Assembly: GCF_013697085.1 (NCBI RefSeq)
Contig: NZ_JACEFT010000001.1
Coordinates: 310,001 to 374,000 of the forward strand
Direction of reading: 5' to 3'
DNA: 64,000 bases
From: Billgrantia kenyensis
GTDB taxonomy: Bacteria > Pseudomonadota > Gammaproteobacteria > Pseudomonadales > Halomonadaceae
Shown here in pieces: positions 45,913 through 53,996 of this stretch (position 1 is its first letter; each line of letters starts with the position of its first letter). The notes below the pieces were generated by a model. It saw only the letters and a program-made list of their open reading frames with translations, was not told the origin of the DNA and did not search any database. The position numbers and the translations under genes were made by a program.

Positions 45913-46763
45913 TGCACGCGCCTCGGCCCACTCCCTGGCACGAAGCGCTGCACCAGCTGCAGCGCGAGGGGCTGCCCCACGCGCTGGCCACGGTGGTGAC
46001 CAGCACCGGCTCCACGCCCCGCGAGCCCGGTGCGCGCATGGTGATCAGCGAGAGCGAGGTGTTCGACACCCTGGGTGGCGGCACCTTCGAGTTTCAGGTG
46101 ATCGACGCCGCCCGCGAGAAACTGGCTCAGGGCGAAGCCGGCATGAGCCTCGAGGCCTTCGCCCTGGGCGGACGCAGCGGCCAGTGCTGCGGCGGCTTCG
46201 TCAACGTGCTGCTGGAGGTATTCCCCGGCAGTGCGGCTACGCTTGCCATCTTCGGCGCCGGCCACGTCGGCAACGAGCTGGTGCGCCTGACCGCCCCGCT
46301 GCCCTGGCGTGTGCTGTGGCACGACAGCCGCGCAGACGTCTTTCCCGCCTGGACCAAGGAACAACCGCGCCTGGCCTGCCGCCACGCCCCAGATCCGCAG
46401 GCCGCCGTGGCGGCACTGCCGGCGGGCAGCCACGCGCTGGTGCTGACTCACGATCACGCCGAGGATCGCGCCCTGGTCGACGCCCTGCTCCAGCGGGATG
46501 ACATCGCCTCCATCGGCCTGATCGGCTCCAAGAGCAAGTGGGCCAGCTTCCGTTCGCGGCTCAGCGATGCCGGCCACGACGACGCGGCCCTGGCCCGGGT
46601 GCGCTGCCCCATCGGCATGGCGAAGGGCGGCACCGGAGGCGACAAGACGCCCTACGCCATCGCCATCGCCGCTCTGGCCGAGCTGCTGCCGTTGATGGGC
46701 AATGCCGAACGCGCCGATCAACGCGGCCTGGCGCCGGCCGAGCTACGTGCTCTTTTTACCTGA
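45912..46763 (+). CDS. xdhC: Xanthine dehydrogenase accessory protein XdhC
   Basis: 283 residues. Binds and protects molybdenum cofactor and helps sulfurate and insert it into XdhB. The N-terminal XdhC/CoxI domain has TSTGSTPREPGARMVI and GRSGQCCGGFVNV, with the Cys-Cys pair near residues 95-96. A Rossmann-type C-terminal domain follows (AIFGAGHVGNELVRL, then SIGLIGSKSKW and IGMAKGGTGGDKTPYAIAI). Its ATG shares one base with the xdhB stop. Confidence 0.93.
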   Translation: MHAPRPTPWHEALHQLQREGLPHALATVVTSTGSTPREPGARMVISESEVFDTLGGGTFEFQVIDAAREKLAQGEAGMSLEAFALGGRSGQCCGGFVNVLLEVFPGSAATLAIFGAGHVGNELVRLTAPLPWRVLWHDSRADVFPAWTKEQPRLACRHAPDPQAAVAALPAGSHALVLTHDHAEDRALVDALLQRDDIASIGLIGSKSKWASFRSRLSDAGHDDAALARVRCPIGMAKGGTGGDKTPYAIAIAALAELLPLMGNAERADQRGLAPAELRALFT

Positions 46764-46799
46764 CAAAAGCCAAGGCGATTCCACCCGGACTCACTTGAG

Positions 46800-46890
46800 G
46801 AGCGCCGGGGGCAGGCCGAAGAGGAGGTCATTTGCCATGGATGGCAAATGTAGCGTCCAGGGAAGGATTCACAGCGCCTCCTCGCAGGCC
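46800..46890. repeat. Dispersed intergenic repeat, short copy (xdhC-guaD spacer)
   Basis: 91-base copy of the element at 23671-23859. Here the centre is only TTTGCCATGGATGGCAAA, a clean stem with a short loop. The flanks GAGCGCCGGG and the 28-base terminal block (46851-46878) match the long copy. As in the hut operon, it sits between two cotranscribed genes. Confidence 0.8.
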
Positions 46891-46941
46891 TGCACCCGGA
46901 TCAGCTCCGACTACCGCAGACACGGATGAGCTCCTGACATC

Positions 46942-48264
46942 ATGACGAACAACGATTCCCGCGTGATACGTGCCGAACTGCTGAGCTTCGATGCCGATCC
47001 CGGCGAAGGCGACAGCCCCGCCGAAGGTAGCGTACGTCACTACACCGACGGCGCAATGTGGCTGGAGAAAGGCCGAATCAAGGCCATCGGCGACTACGCC
47101 ACGCTGGCGCCACGCCTGCCCGATGGCATCGAGACGGTGGATCACCGCGGCAAGCTGGTGATGCCCGGCTTCATCGACAGCCACGTGCACTACGTGCAGC
47201 TGGAGATCATGGCCTCCTACGGGCGTCAGCTGCTGGACTGGCTGAACGAATACACCTTCCCCGAAGAGTGCGGCTTCGCCCAGCGCGAGCGGGCCGAGGT
47301 GATCTCCAATGCCTTCCTCGACGAGATGCTGCGGGTCGGCACCACCACCGCCCAGGTGTTCTGCTCCAGCCACCCCACCTCGGTGGAAGCCTTCTTCTCG
47401 GCCTGCCGCGAGCGTGACCTGCGCATGCTGGCCGGCAAGGTGCTGATGGATCGCAACGCCCCCGAGGCGCTGTGCGACGACACCTACGGCGGTATCCGCG
47501 ACACCGAACGGCTGATCGGCGAGTGGCACGGCAGAGGGCGCCTGGGCTACAGCCTGACCCCGCGTTTCGCACCGACCTCCACCCGCCAGCAGCTCGATGC
47601 CACCGGTGGCCTGCTGCGCAACGACCCGAGCCTATGGCTGCAGACCCACCTCTCCGAGAACCCCGGCGAGCTCGACTGGGTGGCCGAACTGTTCCCCGAG
47701 AGCCGCGACTATCTCGAAGTCTACGAACAGTCCGGGCTGGTCGGCCCGCGCAGCACCTTCGCCCACGGCATCCACCTCGACCAGGAGATGCGTTGCAGGC
47801 TGGCCGAGCGCGGCGCCAACATCGCCTTCTGCCCCAGCTCCAACATGTTCCTCGGCAGCGGCCTGTTCGACCGCCTGGCGGCACGCGAAGTCGGCCTCAA
47901 CATCACCTACGCCAGTGACATCGGCGGCGGTACCGACCTCTCCGGCCTCGCCACGCTCAAGGCCGGCTACCAGGTAGGCCAACTGCGCGGCCAGCCGCTC
48001 ACCGCCTGGCAGGGCCTCTACGGCCTCACCTTGGGCAACGCCAAGGCGCTCTCGCTGGACGACAAGATCGGCCGCCTCGCCCCCGGCATGGAAGCCGACT
48101 TCGTGGTGATCGACCCCGACGGCTCACCGCTGCTTGGGCGTCGTCACGCCCGCTGCAAGACCCTCGGCGAGCGGCTGTTCTCCCTGATGATGCTGGGCGA
48201 CGACCGCAGCATTCTGGAAACCTGGGCCAGCGGACGCTGCCAGCATCGTCGCGGCCAAGCCTGA
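46942..48264 (+). CDS. guaD: Guanine deaminase
   Basis: 440 residues, amidohydrolase superfamily zinc enzyme converting guanine to xanthine and ammonia. It has the metal motif PGFIDSHVHYVQ (about 75-86), SYGRQLLDWLNEYTFPEE typical of guanine deaminases, TQVFCSSHP-like AQVFCSSHPTS, LQTHLSENPGELDWV, and the late metal-site aspartate in YASDIGGGTDLSG. It supplies xanthine to XdhAB from the same cluster. A repeat element lies between xdhC and this gene. Confidence 0.94.
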   Translation: MTNNDSRVIRAELLSFDADPGEGDSPAEGSVRHYTDGAMWLEKGRIKAIGDYATLAPRLPDGIETVDHRGKLVMPGFIDSHVHYVQLEIMASYGRQLLDWLNEYTFPEECGFAQRERAEVISNAFLDEMLRVGTTTAQVFCSSHPTSVEAFFSACRERDLRMLAGKVLMDRNAPEALCDDTYGGIRDTERLIGEWHGRGRLGYSLTPRFAPTSTRQQLDATGGLLRNDPSLWLQTHLSENPGELDWVAELFPESRDYLEVYEQSGLVGPRSTFAHGIHLDQEMRCRLAERGANIAFCPSSNMFLGSGLFDRLAAREVGLNITYASDIGGGTDLSGLATLKAGYQVGQLRGQPLTAWQGLYGLTLGNAKALSLDDKIGRLAPGMEADFVVIDPDGSPLLGRRHARCKTLGERLFSLMMLGDDRSILETWASGRCQHRRGQA

Positions 48265-48271
48265 AACGAAA

Positions 48272-48334
48272 ATGGCGAGTGGCTCTCATGACTCCCCCGT
48301 TCCAAGAACAGGATTCATGAGGACCACTCGCCAT
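48272..48334. repeat. Long imperfect hairpin element after guaD
   Basis: The outer stem is ATGGCGAGTGG with CCACTCGCCAT (11 perfect pairs). After a two-base mismatch, CTCATGA pairs with TCATGAG, and the centre folds as GTTC-CAA-GAAC. The whole 63-base element is nearly one continuous hairpin. It starts seven bases after the guaD stop and marks the boundary to the AT-richer cassette segment. It has no T-run. It may be a terminator, a REP-like repeat, or the edge of a mobile element. Confidence 0.6.
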
Positions 48335-48407
48335 GGATAAAACGCCCATTTATCTGGGCCCCTTCCGTAAAACGCACCCCGTGTCTACCTGAACAGCCTG
48401 CTATCCG

Positions 48408-48890
48408 TCATCCGCCTTGACCTTCGACCGGGATGTCAAAATGCAAAACATGTTCACGTCTGCCCAGCCTTGTGTACAAGGCAATCGCGGGTTCATCTTC
48501 AATGCCGGTATCGGCTTGAACGAATATCACGTAGGCGCCTCGCTTAGCAGCTATCTCCTTTAGCTTCTCAATCAACATTGTCGCGGTCCCTTCTCGCCGA
48601 TGCCCGCTGGCCACTGCAAGGTCGTAGATGTAGATCTCGCTACGCTCCTGCTCGAACTTCTTCAGTTCGTACGCAGCGATGCCACCGATGACAACGCGAT
48701 TCTTCAAGGCGGCCAGCGCAATGAAGGTATCACTGTCGAGCAGTTGTTCCAGATAATCCGCACTCGGGGGATTCACCGTGTAGGTGGCCGGTTCATTGAA
48801 CGCGTCACCAAAGGTCGTCAACAACGCTTTCATCAGCGGCACATCATTCGGGGTGAGATGGTGAATGTCTACCAACTGGTCTTCCTCCAT
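48408..48890 (-). CDS. AAC(3)-I-family aminoglycoside 3-N-acetyltransferase-like protein
   Basis: 160 residues, GNAT fold. The stretch [20 protein letters not shown] followed by [20 protein letters not shown], then [10 protein letters not shown] and the C-terminal HVLHFDIPV, is the strongly conserved AAC(3)-I pattern. A ribosome-site candidate and an attC-like end (GCGTTATGC) lie just upstream. It is the innermost gene of the cassette cluster, and base composition is visibly lower in GC than the surrounding chromosome. Whether it confers resistance to gentamicin-type drugs is not established; environmental members vary in activity. Confidence 0.85.
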   Translation of the reverse strand: MEEDQLVDIHHLTPNDVPLMKALLTTFGDAFNEPATYTVNPPSADYLEQLLDSDTFIALAALKNRVVIGGIAAYELKKFEQERSEIYIYDLAVASGHRREGTATMLIEKLKEIAAKRGAYVIFVQADTGIEDEPAIALYTRLGRREHVLHFDIPVEGQGG

Positions 48891-48985
48891 GCTGCATAAC
48901 GCTGAAGCAGTGCGGAGAAAACAAGCGCAGTGTAGTTTGCGTCCGAACGAGCGCCTTGCTAGCCCATTCGCCTGATGGGATTACA

Positions 48986-49345
48986 CTAAACGGCTTGCAG
49001 ATTTTCAAGCGGCACCCAGCCGGTCTCTTTGCTACTCAGCTTTTCGCACCATATCCAACCGTTCAGAACTCTTCCGCCAAACAAACGACCCCCTTCTCGC
49101 ACATTGAGTTCTCTTGCCGTGTAGTCTTCGCGAGCACGGGCAACACTGCCTGTCACGCTCTCGATAATTTGCTCTGGAACCCAGCCACCTTTTTGACCGG
49201 GTGATTCACAAAAAACCCAGTTCTCCCAGCCCTCTGGGCCTTCATATTCCTCTCCTACAGTCAACCGGGCCCCTTTCACGAAAGTTATAGGCTCAGGAAA
49301 CTCACTCGTGTGGTCTTGAATGACAAGGTACTGCTTGGTTTCCAT
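48986..49345 (-). CDS. SH3-like domain protein, cassette-borne
   Basis: 119 residues, starting at the ATG at 49345 with AAGGAAG upstream; the open frame continues upstream through unrelated fragments. Two SH3-like repeats are visible: the first with GWENWVFCESPGQKGGWVPE, the second with NGWIWCEKLSSKETGWVPLE. The W-x-x-C-x-S...GWVP pattern repeats in both. No signal peptide. Proteins like this are common cargo of integron cassettes. Function unknown; ligand binding is likely. Confidence 0.72.
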   Translation of the reverse strand: METKQYLVIQDHTSEFPEPITFVKGARLTVGEEYEGPEGWENWVFCESPGQKGGWVPEQIIESVTGSVARAREDYTARELNVREGGRLFGGRVLNGWIWCEKLSSKETGWVPLENLQAV

Positions 49346-49421
49346 GTTCGCTTCCTTCAGGCTAATGTTTAAGCTCAGGCGCGCGAGCAACGAGCGTCGG
49401 CTGCATTGGCCTTGCTCGTCT
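49346..49421 (-). repeat. Degenerate attC-like sequence
   Basis: The 76 bases between the VOC fragment stop and the SH3-protein start have the layout of an attC site. On the minus strand it reads GGCCAATGCAGCCGACGCTC, then GTTGCTCGCGCGCCTGAGC and TTAAACATTAGCC. CGAGCAA/TTGCTCG can pair. The terminal ATTAGCC is close to, but does not meet, the GTTRRRY core, and the left core is incomplete. It is best seen as a decayed recombination site. Confidence 0.4.
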
Positions 49422-49540
49422 TTATTCTGCCCGGTGACATACTGCCTCCACGCGATTGCCTTCGGGGTCCAGCAGAAACGCGCCGAAGTAGTGCTCGTGG
49501 TAATGCGGACGAAGGCCCGGGGCGCCATCATCCTTTCTGC
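49422..49540 (-). pseudogene. C-terminal fragment of a VOC/glyoxalase-family gene
   Basis: In the frame ending with TAA at 49422-49424 the translation is DGAPGLRPHYHEHYFGAF followed by LLDPEGNRVEAVCHRAE. This is the typical C-terminal strand and metal-ligand region of vicinal-oxygen-chelate proteins. The N-terminal hundred residues are absent; the sequence upstream belongs to a different family. The fragment is a cassette remnant. Confidence 0.7.
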
Positions 49541-49879
49541 CGCTTCCACGAATCCCGCGAGCTTCTTCAAAGATGAGTTCAAACCTGCATCGTGGTCTTC
49601 CGGCCGGATCCCTTCCGGTACGTTCTCGGTTCGGATCGTCACGAGCGTCCCTTCGTCCTGAGGCTGAAAGGTCCAGATCATGCGCATGACGCCGGAGAAC
49701 GAACGGTCCTCGCTATCGAAGGTGACTTCTTGCTCGATCCTTCGTTCGTGCTCGAGTTTCGTCAGTCGCACTGCGACCTCATCGGCGCCCTCTGAAGTCT
49801 TGCCTCGTCCCTGCTCCGGTTGCGCGTAGGTAAGTCGCATGCGGTACGAGCCGCCTTCGCGGAAGTCGAAATGCAGCAT
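49535..49879 (-). pseudogene. N-terminally truncated AHSA1/SRPBCC-domain gene
   Basis: The translation FDFREGGSYRMRLTYAQPEQ, then TFDSEDRSFSGVMRMIWTFQ and NVPEGIRPEDHDAGLNSSLK is the middle and end of an AHSA1-like (START-superfamily) protein. About 45 N-terminal residues are missing. The break coincides with the attC core of the neighbouring acetyltransferase cassette (49893-49899), and the 3' end runs into a VOC fragment. Both ends therefore look like recombination or deletion joints. Confidence 0.7.
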
Positions 49880-49893
49880 CTTGGCTGGCTTTG

Positions 49894-50361
49894 TTAGGCA
49901 ATCGCCTTTGACATGATCCGTGATTGTGCTTCATACCCGCCATTCGCGTAAAATGCTACCGCTCGTTGGTTGAACTCCATTACCTCCAGTCGGATTTCCT
50001 TGGCACCCATCGTTGCAGCCCAACTCTCGGCTTCTGCCATCAAGAGTTGTCCAATCCCGGCGCGCCGTTGTCGTAGATCCACGACGATTGTGCCGATACG
50101 ACAGACCTTGTGGTGCGATAGGAAGGGTATGCCCGAATTGGTCGTAATGGTGGCCGTGATCAAACCCATGATGCTTGCAGCCGATTCGGCGACAAGAAAC
50201 AGCTGGCCGGAATCAAGTATCTGCTTAAGCCAGTGACCTGGTTCATCTTGATCCGGACTCGCGAAAACGGCTGGCGCACGGTCGTGATGCTCGCTATTGA
50301 TCTGATGAAGTAGACGCATGACCTCTGGCAGGTCGGCTTCCCTTGCAGTTCGAATATTCAT
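49894..50361 (-). CDS. GNAT-family acetyltransferase, intact integron cassette gene
   Basis: 155 residues from the ATG at 50361 (GGAAG five bases upstream; another in-frame ATG at 50373). Acetyl-CoA site: TIVVDLRQRRAGIGQLLMAE with Q-R-R-A-G-I-G. ESWAATMGAKEIRLEVMEFN and VAFYANGGYE are typical GNAT elements. The gene starts just after the GTTAGGC end of an attC site, and its TAA stop is inside the GCCTAAC core of its own attC. That is the standard layout of an integron gene cassette. Substrate unknown. Confidence 0.85.
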   Translation of the reverse strand: MNIRTAREADLPEVMRLLHQINSEHHDRAPAVFASPDQDEPGHWLKQILDSGQLFLVAESAASIMGLITATITTNSGIPFLSHHKVCRIGTIVVDLRQRRAGIGQLLMAEAESWAATMGAKEIRLEVMEFNQRAVAFYANGGYEAQSRIMSKAIA

Positions 50362-50375
50362 CTTAACTTCCATTA

Positions 50376-50434
50376 GCCTAACCGTTCAGCACTTGTTCAC
50401 CATGCGGAACATGGCGAACAAGTGCCTGTTGGAC
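50376..50434 (-). repeat. attC recombination site of an integron cassette
   Basis: 59 bases. On the minus strand the cores are GTCCAAC (RYYYAAC) at 50434-50428 and GTTAGGC (GTTRRRY) at 50382-50376. The inner arms GCACTTGTTC and GAACAAGTGC are perfectly complementary, with CCATG/CATGG continuing the stem after a one-base mismatch. Core consensus, imperfect hairpin and position directly before a cassette gene all agree. Confidence 0.85.
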
Positions 50435-51028
50435 TACACGCCCTGATATTCAATGAACATACTGCGCGTTCAACAATATTATCTGATGCGCTTCATTTCT
50501 TCCAATTCGTTGATTTTTAAAGAACCCAAGTATAATTCGACCACTTATGCGGAATTCGTGTAATGCACTCAAGCCCCTGAACCGAGAAGAACTGCGATGT
50601 AACGCATGTGATGAGCAGAGGCTTTGCCGGGATACGTAGTCCGATGAGTAGTTGCGAAAATTTAGGGACGCTACCGCCCTGCTGGCAGAATGGATGACGT
50701 ATCCCATCATCCCTAATGCGGCATCCTTGTGTACGTCTTGGTGACGTCGGCCGTCTTCTGCGGCTTTTTACCCAACGTAGCCAAGGCGACCGCCGAGGAC
50801 AATGCCGAAGCAAGCGATCGGCCTATTGTCCCTTGGCGACCACCGTCACAGGTAGCAACCTTTACCCGCGGACACTGGCAGCACAGGCGTGACGCAGTTG
50901 GATAACCGATCCAGGCTTGACCAAAATCAAGAGCGGGCACAATAGACCAAGGACGGCTGGCAGCTTTGTGTGCCGTTATGGCATATTTCGCCCAAAGCGA
51001 ATATAGAAGCTGCCAGGAGCCAGTCCCA
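50435..51028. other. AT-richer interval without a recognisable gene
   Basis: About 600 bases. A minus-strand frame of 86 codons (50450-50710) ends 16 bases before the attC core and begins right after GCATTAGGG, so it could be the product of the preceding cassette, but the translation resembles nothing known and is rich in Ser and Arg. TTGATT and TATAAT at 50510 and 50531 have a short 15-base spacer, a weak promoter candidate. A small GCCG/CGGC hairpin followed by TTTTT ends near 50769. I see no transposase. Confidence 0.3.
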
Positions 51029-51685
51029 GTGCTGCTAAACAAGCTGAAACGTCGCCTACTGGCCAGCCTGCTGCCCGGTTCAGCCCTGCTCGTCCTTGTC
51101 TGCCTGCCTGCAACGGCCGAAGAGCACTTATCCGTGGAGCCCAGCCCGGGGCTACTATCGGCGTTGCAGCAGGGCGGCTTCGTGCTCTATCTGCGCCACG
51201 CTCCTACGGACACCAGCATTCCGGATCAGGTACCGGTTGACTTCGACGACTGCACCACCCAGCGGCCCCTGAGCGGGGAAGGCCGCCAGGTCGTTAAGGA
51301 TGTTGCCGAGCATATGGCGCGCCACGCCTGGCCGATCGAGGATCCCATTATCGTCAGCCCCTTCTGCCGAACGCAGGAAACCGCTCGGATCCTGTTTCCG
51401 GACAAGCCTCAGCAGATCGACACGATGCTGCGCTATACCGCCGCGATGACGGATGACGAAAAGCGGCCCGTTATCGATCATACCGGCAAGATGCTCTCGC
51501 TACCGGTCGAGGGCAACGCCAATCGCATGATCGTTGCCCACGGCCCCAACCTGGCCGACCTGATGGACTACTTCCCCCCTGAGGGGACGCTGGTGATTTT
51601 CTCCCCGCTCGACGAGGAGGGTTACCTCTATCACGCAAGCATTCCACCCGACCTTTGGGCTTCGCTGGCTTTCGAAGCCCCGTAG
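51029..51685 (+). CDS. Exported histidine phosphatase superfamily protein
   Basis: 218 residues from the GTG at 51029 with AGGAG upstream; the frame extends to 50966 without a ribosome site. A signal peptide (LLASLLPGSALLVLVCLPAT, cleavage near ATA-EE) is followed by a histidine phosphatase fold. It has the RH motif as LYLRHAPTDTS, the second arginine in SPFCRTQETARILF and the late catalytic histidine in MIVAHGPNLADLM. It probably acts in the periplasm as a phosphatase on an unknown substrate. The following GGDEF-EAL gene starts 17 bases after its stop, so they may be cotranscribed. Confidence 0.85.
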   Translation: MLLNKLKRRLLASLLPGSALLVLVCLPATAEEHLSVEPSPGLLSALQQGGFVLYLRHAPTDTSIPDQVPVDFDDCTTQRPLSGEGRQVVKDVAEHMARHAWPIEDPIIVSPFCRTQETARILFPDKPQQIDTMLRYTAAMTDDEKRPVIDHTGKMLSLPVEGNANRMIVAHGPNLADLMDYFPPEGTLVIFSPLDEEGYLYHASIPPDLWASLAFEAP

Positions 51686-51702
51686 AACAATAAGGGTATG
51701 AC

Positions 51703-53850
51703 ATGAAGCCTAGCCGGCCTTTGCTCTGGGTCTTTCTCCTGCCCACCTTGGTCGTGCTGATACCGGCCCTGGTGTTCGGCTTCAGTGCTGTCCAGATACT
51801 CAAGGAGCGGGTAAGTCACAACCATACCCGCCAATTGGAAGATCTCTCCGCCTTGCACCAGGCCGCCGACTACGAGCAGAGCCTGGGCGAGCTCCACCAG
51901 AGCGTGATCGACATGCTGCAACAGGCCGACCTCGGCGAGCTCTCTTCGCTCGCCAGCTATCGGCTGCATTCGGCTTTCGTCAACGAGCTCGCAGCACTCG
52001 GCAGACAGGTGCAGGAGCTGACCGAAACACAGCTCATGGTCGATCTCAACCATGGCAGCGCCCAGCGTTTGCTGGAGGCGTTCGAAGCCTACCGGCGCTT
52101 CATCGTCATGGCCAGTGACATCGCCACGGTCGATCCCACCCAGGCCCAGCACTACCTGGACGAGGCCCAGCATGAGTTCCTGCGCTTTACCATGCTCACG
52201 GGGCACTTGAGCGCAAGGCTCTCCGAACGCGCCCAGGTGCGCACCGAAGACTCCTACCGGACCATCCACGACCACTTGAACACGGTGACGCTACTCGGTG
52301 TCTTCACCCTGTTGCTGATGCTGCTGGCGGCCTTCTACTCTGCCCGGGTGCTGAATCGTCACCTGCTGACCATCGGCGATGCGCTGCTCAGCCTCTCCCG
52401 TCTTCGCCGTGAGGCCCCGGAGCTACCGCGCATCCAGCGCCTGGCCGAGCAAGGACGCGGCCAGCTGCGTCAGATTGCGCGGGCGGTGCTGCGCCTGCGC
52501 GAGAGCGAGGCACGGCGACTTGCCGCGGAGCGCAAGGCACATCAGCTGACCCACTATGATGGCCTCACGGAGCTGCCCAACTGGCGCATGATGAGCGAGC
52601 ATCTCGAGCATTCGCTGCAGCTGTGTCAGCGTACGGGACAGTACGGCGCGCTGATCTATCTCGACCTCGACCTGTTCCAGCAGATCAACGACAGCTATGG
52701 CCACCGTACCGGCGACCGGCTGCTGCGTGAGGTCGCCGACCGGCTGCGCGGCTTTCAGAAGGAGCGCTGTATCCCGGGCCGGCCGGGCGGTGACGAGTTC
52801 CTGCTGGTCATCGACTCGCTGCCGGCACAGGCTGACAGCGCGGCCACACGAGTCGAAGAGCTGGCCGATCGCATTCGCCTCGCCATTGCCGAGCCCTTTA
52901 CCATCGACGGTATCCAGCACTTCCTGTCAGCCAGTCAGGGCGTGGCCATGTTTCATGGTAGCGACGACATCGAGACCCTGTTCAAGCTGGCGGACGCCGC
53001 CTGCCACCAGGCCAAGCTGGCCGGGCGAGACACCATCCGTTTTCATGACGATGCGATCCAGTCGGTCATGGAGGCGCGCAACGAGACCAAGCGCGACCTG
53101 CGCTTGGCGCTGCAGCGTGGCGAGTTTCGCCTCGTCTATCAACTCCAGTACGACGCCGGCCGCCGGCCCCTGGGAGCGGAGGCGCTGGTGCGCTGGCAGC
53201 ACCCCTCGCGGGGCCTGGTTTCTCCGGCCGAGTTCATACCGCTGGCCGAGGAGAGCGGGCTGATCGTGCCTCTCGGCGATTGGGTGCTGGAGCAGGCGTG
53301 TCGCCAACTGGTGGCCTGGAAGCAACAGCCTGCCTCGCCGCCGCTGGCGCTGGCCGTTAATGTCAGCGCCCGGCAGTTCAAGGAACCGGACTTCGTCGAG
53401 CGCATCGAACGGGTTCTCGACGCCACCGGCGCCGATCCACACCGCCTGAAGCTGGAGCTGACCGAGAGCAGCCTGATCGACGACTTCGAGGCCGGCATCG
53501 ACAAAATGCAGCGCCTCAAGGCCCTGGGCATCAGCTTCGCCATGGACGACTTCGGTACCGGCTACTCCTCGCTGCAGTACCTCAGGCGGTTGCCGCTGGA
53601 CCAGATCAAGATCGACCAGAGCTTCGTCAACGACATGCTGGCGAGTAGCGACGGTCTGGTCATCGTGCGCACCATCATCGCCATGGGCCTGGCCCTGCAG
53701 CTCGAGGTGGTGGCCGAAGGCGTAGAGACCGAAGCGCAGCTCAAGAGCCTGATCGCCGAGGGCTGCCACGCCTTCCAGGGCTACTACTTCTGCCGGCCCA
53801 TGCCTGTCGATCAGCTGCAAGCCCTACTCGCTCCGGCGGCGGTGAATTGA
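51703..53850 (+). CDS. Membrane-bound GGDEF-EAL cyclic-di-GMP signalling protein
   Basis: 715 residues. Two transmembrane helices (residues about 8-28 and 190-212) enclose a periplasmic sensor region of about 160 residues. The GGDEF domain (about 280-440) has the intact active site PGGDEF but no RxxD inhibitory site at the usual place, where RCIPGR stands. The EAL domain (about 455-710) has EALVRW, NVSARQF, DDFGTGYSSL and EGVET, all expected for an active phosphodiesterase. It may be a phosphodiesterase, a cyclase, or both. The periplasmic signal is unknown. Confidence 0.92.
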   Translation: MKPSRPLLWVFLLPTLVVLIPALVFGFSAVQILKERVSHNHTRQLEDLSALHQAADYEQSLGELHQSVIDMLQQADLGELSSLASYRLHSAFVNELAALGRQVQELTETQLMVDLNHGSAQRLLEAFEAYRRFIVMASDIATVDPTQAQHYLDEAQHEFLRFTMLTGHLSARLSERAQVRTEDSYRTIHDHLNTVTLLGVFTLLLMLLAAFYSARVLNRHLLTIGDALLSLSRLRREAPELPRIQRLAEQGRGQLRQIARAVLRLRESEARRLAAERKAHQLTHYDGLTELPNWRMMSEHLEHSLQLCQRTGQYGALIYLDLDLFQQINDSYGHRTGDRLLREVADRLRGFQKERCIPGRPGGDEFLLVIDSLPAQADSAATRVEELADRIRLAIAEPFTIDGIQHFLSASQGVAMFHGSDDIETLFKLADAACHQAKLAGRDTIRFHDDAIQSVMEARNETKRDLRLALQRGEFRLVYQLQYDAGRRPLGAEALVRWQHPSRGLVSPAEFIPLAEESGLIVPLGDWVLEQACRQLVAWKQQPASPPLALAVNVSARQFKEPDFVERIERVLDATGADPHRLKLELTESSLIDDFEAGIDKMQRLKALGISFAMDDFGTGYSSLQYLRRLPLDQIKIDQSFVNDMLASSDGLVIVRTIIAMGLALQLEVVAEGVETEAQLKSLIAEGCHAFQGYYFCRPMPVDQLQALLAPAAVN

Positions 53851-53996
53851 GCCCGCCTTCCCCGGCCTGACGCCTACGTCGCACCGCTTCCCACTCCTTT
53901 GCTGACCTCTCCCCCGGCGGCAGCCGGGTCGAGCCAATGTCGGGCTGACTGCCTCTTGACCCGCGAGCCTCTTCTACGACCTTGGTCGCAACCCAC

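Noticed and set aside
48333..48395. Short frame MDKTPIYLGPF after the hairpin, as a possible transposase start
   Set aside because: It stops after 19 codons, and I could not match it to a transposase family or find a second inverted end.
48891..48985. A complete attC site between the SH3 gene and the AAC(3)-I gene
   Set aside because: The right end GCGTTATGC resembles a core, but I could not find a matching left core or inverted arms. I mention it only as attC-like.
48986..49879. A single 297-codon gene combining AHSA1, VOC and SH3 parts
   Set aside because: The AHSA1 part is truncated, the VOC part is in another frame, and the SH3 part has its own ATG and ribosome site. The long frame is a chance fusion.
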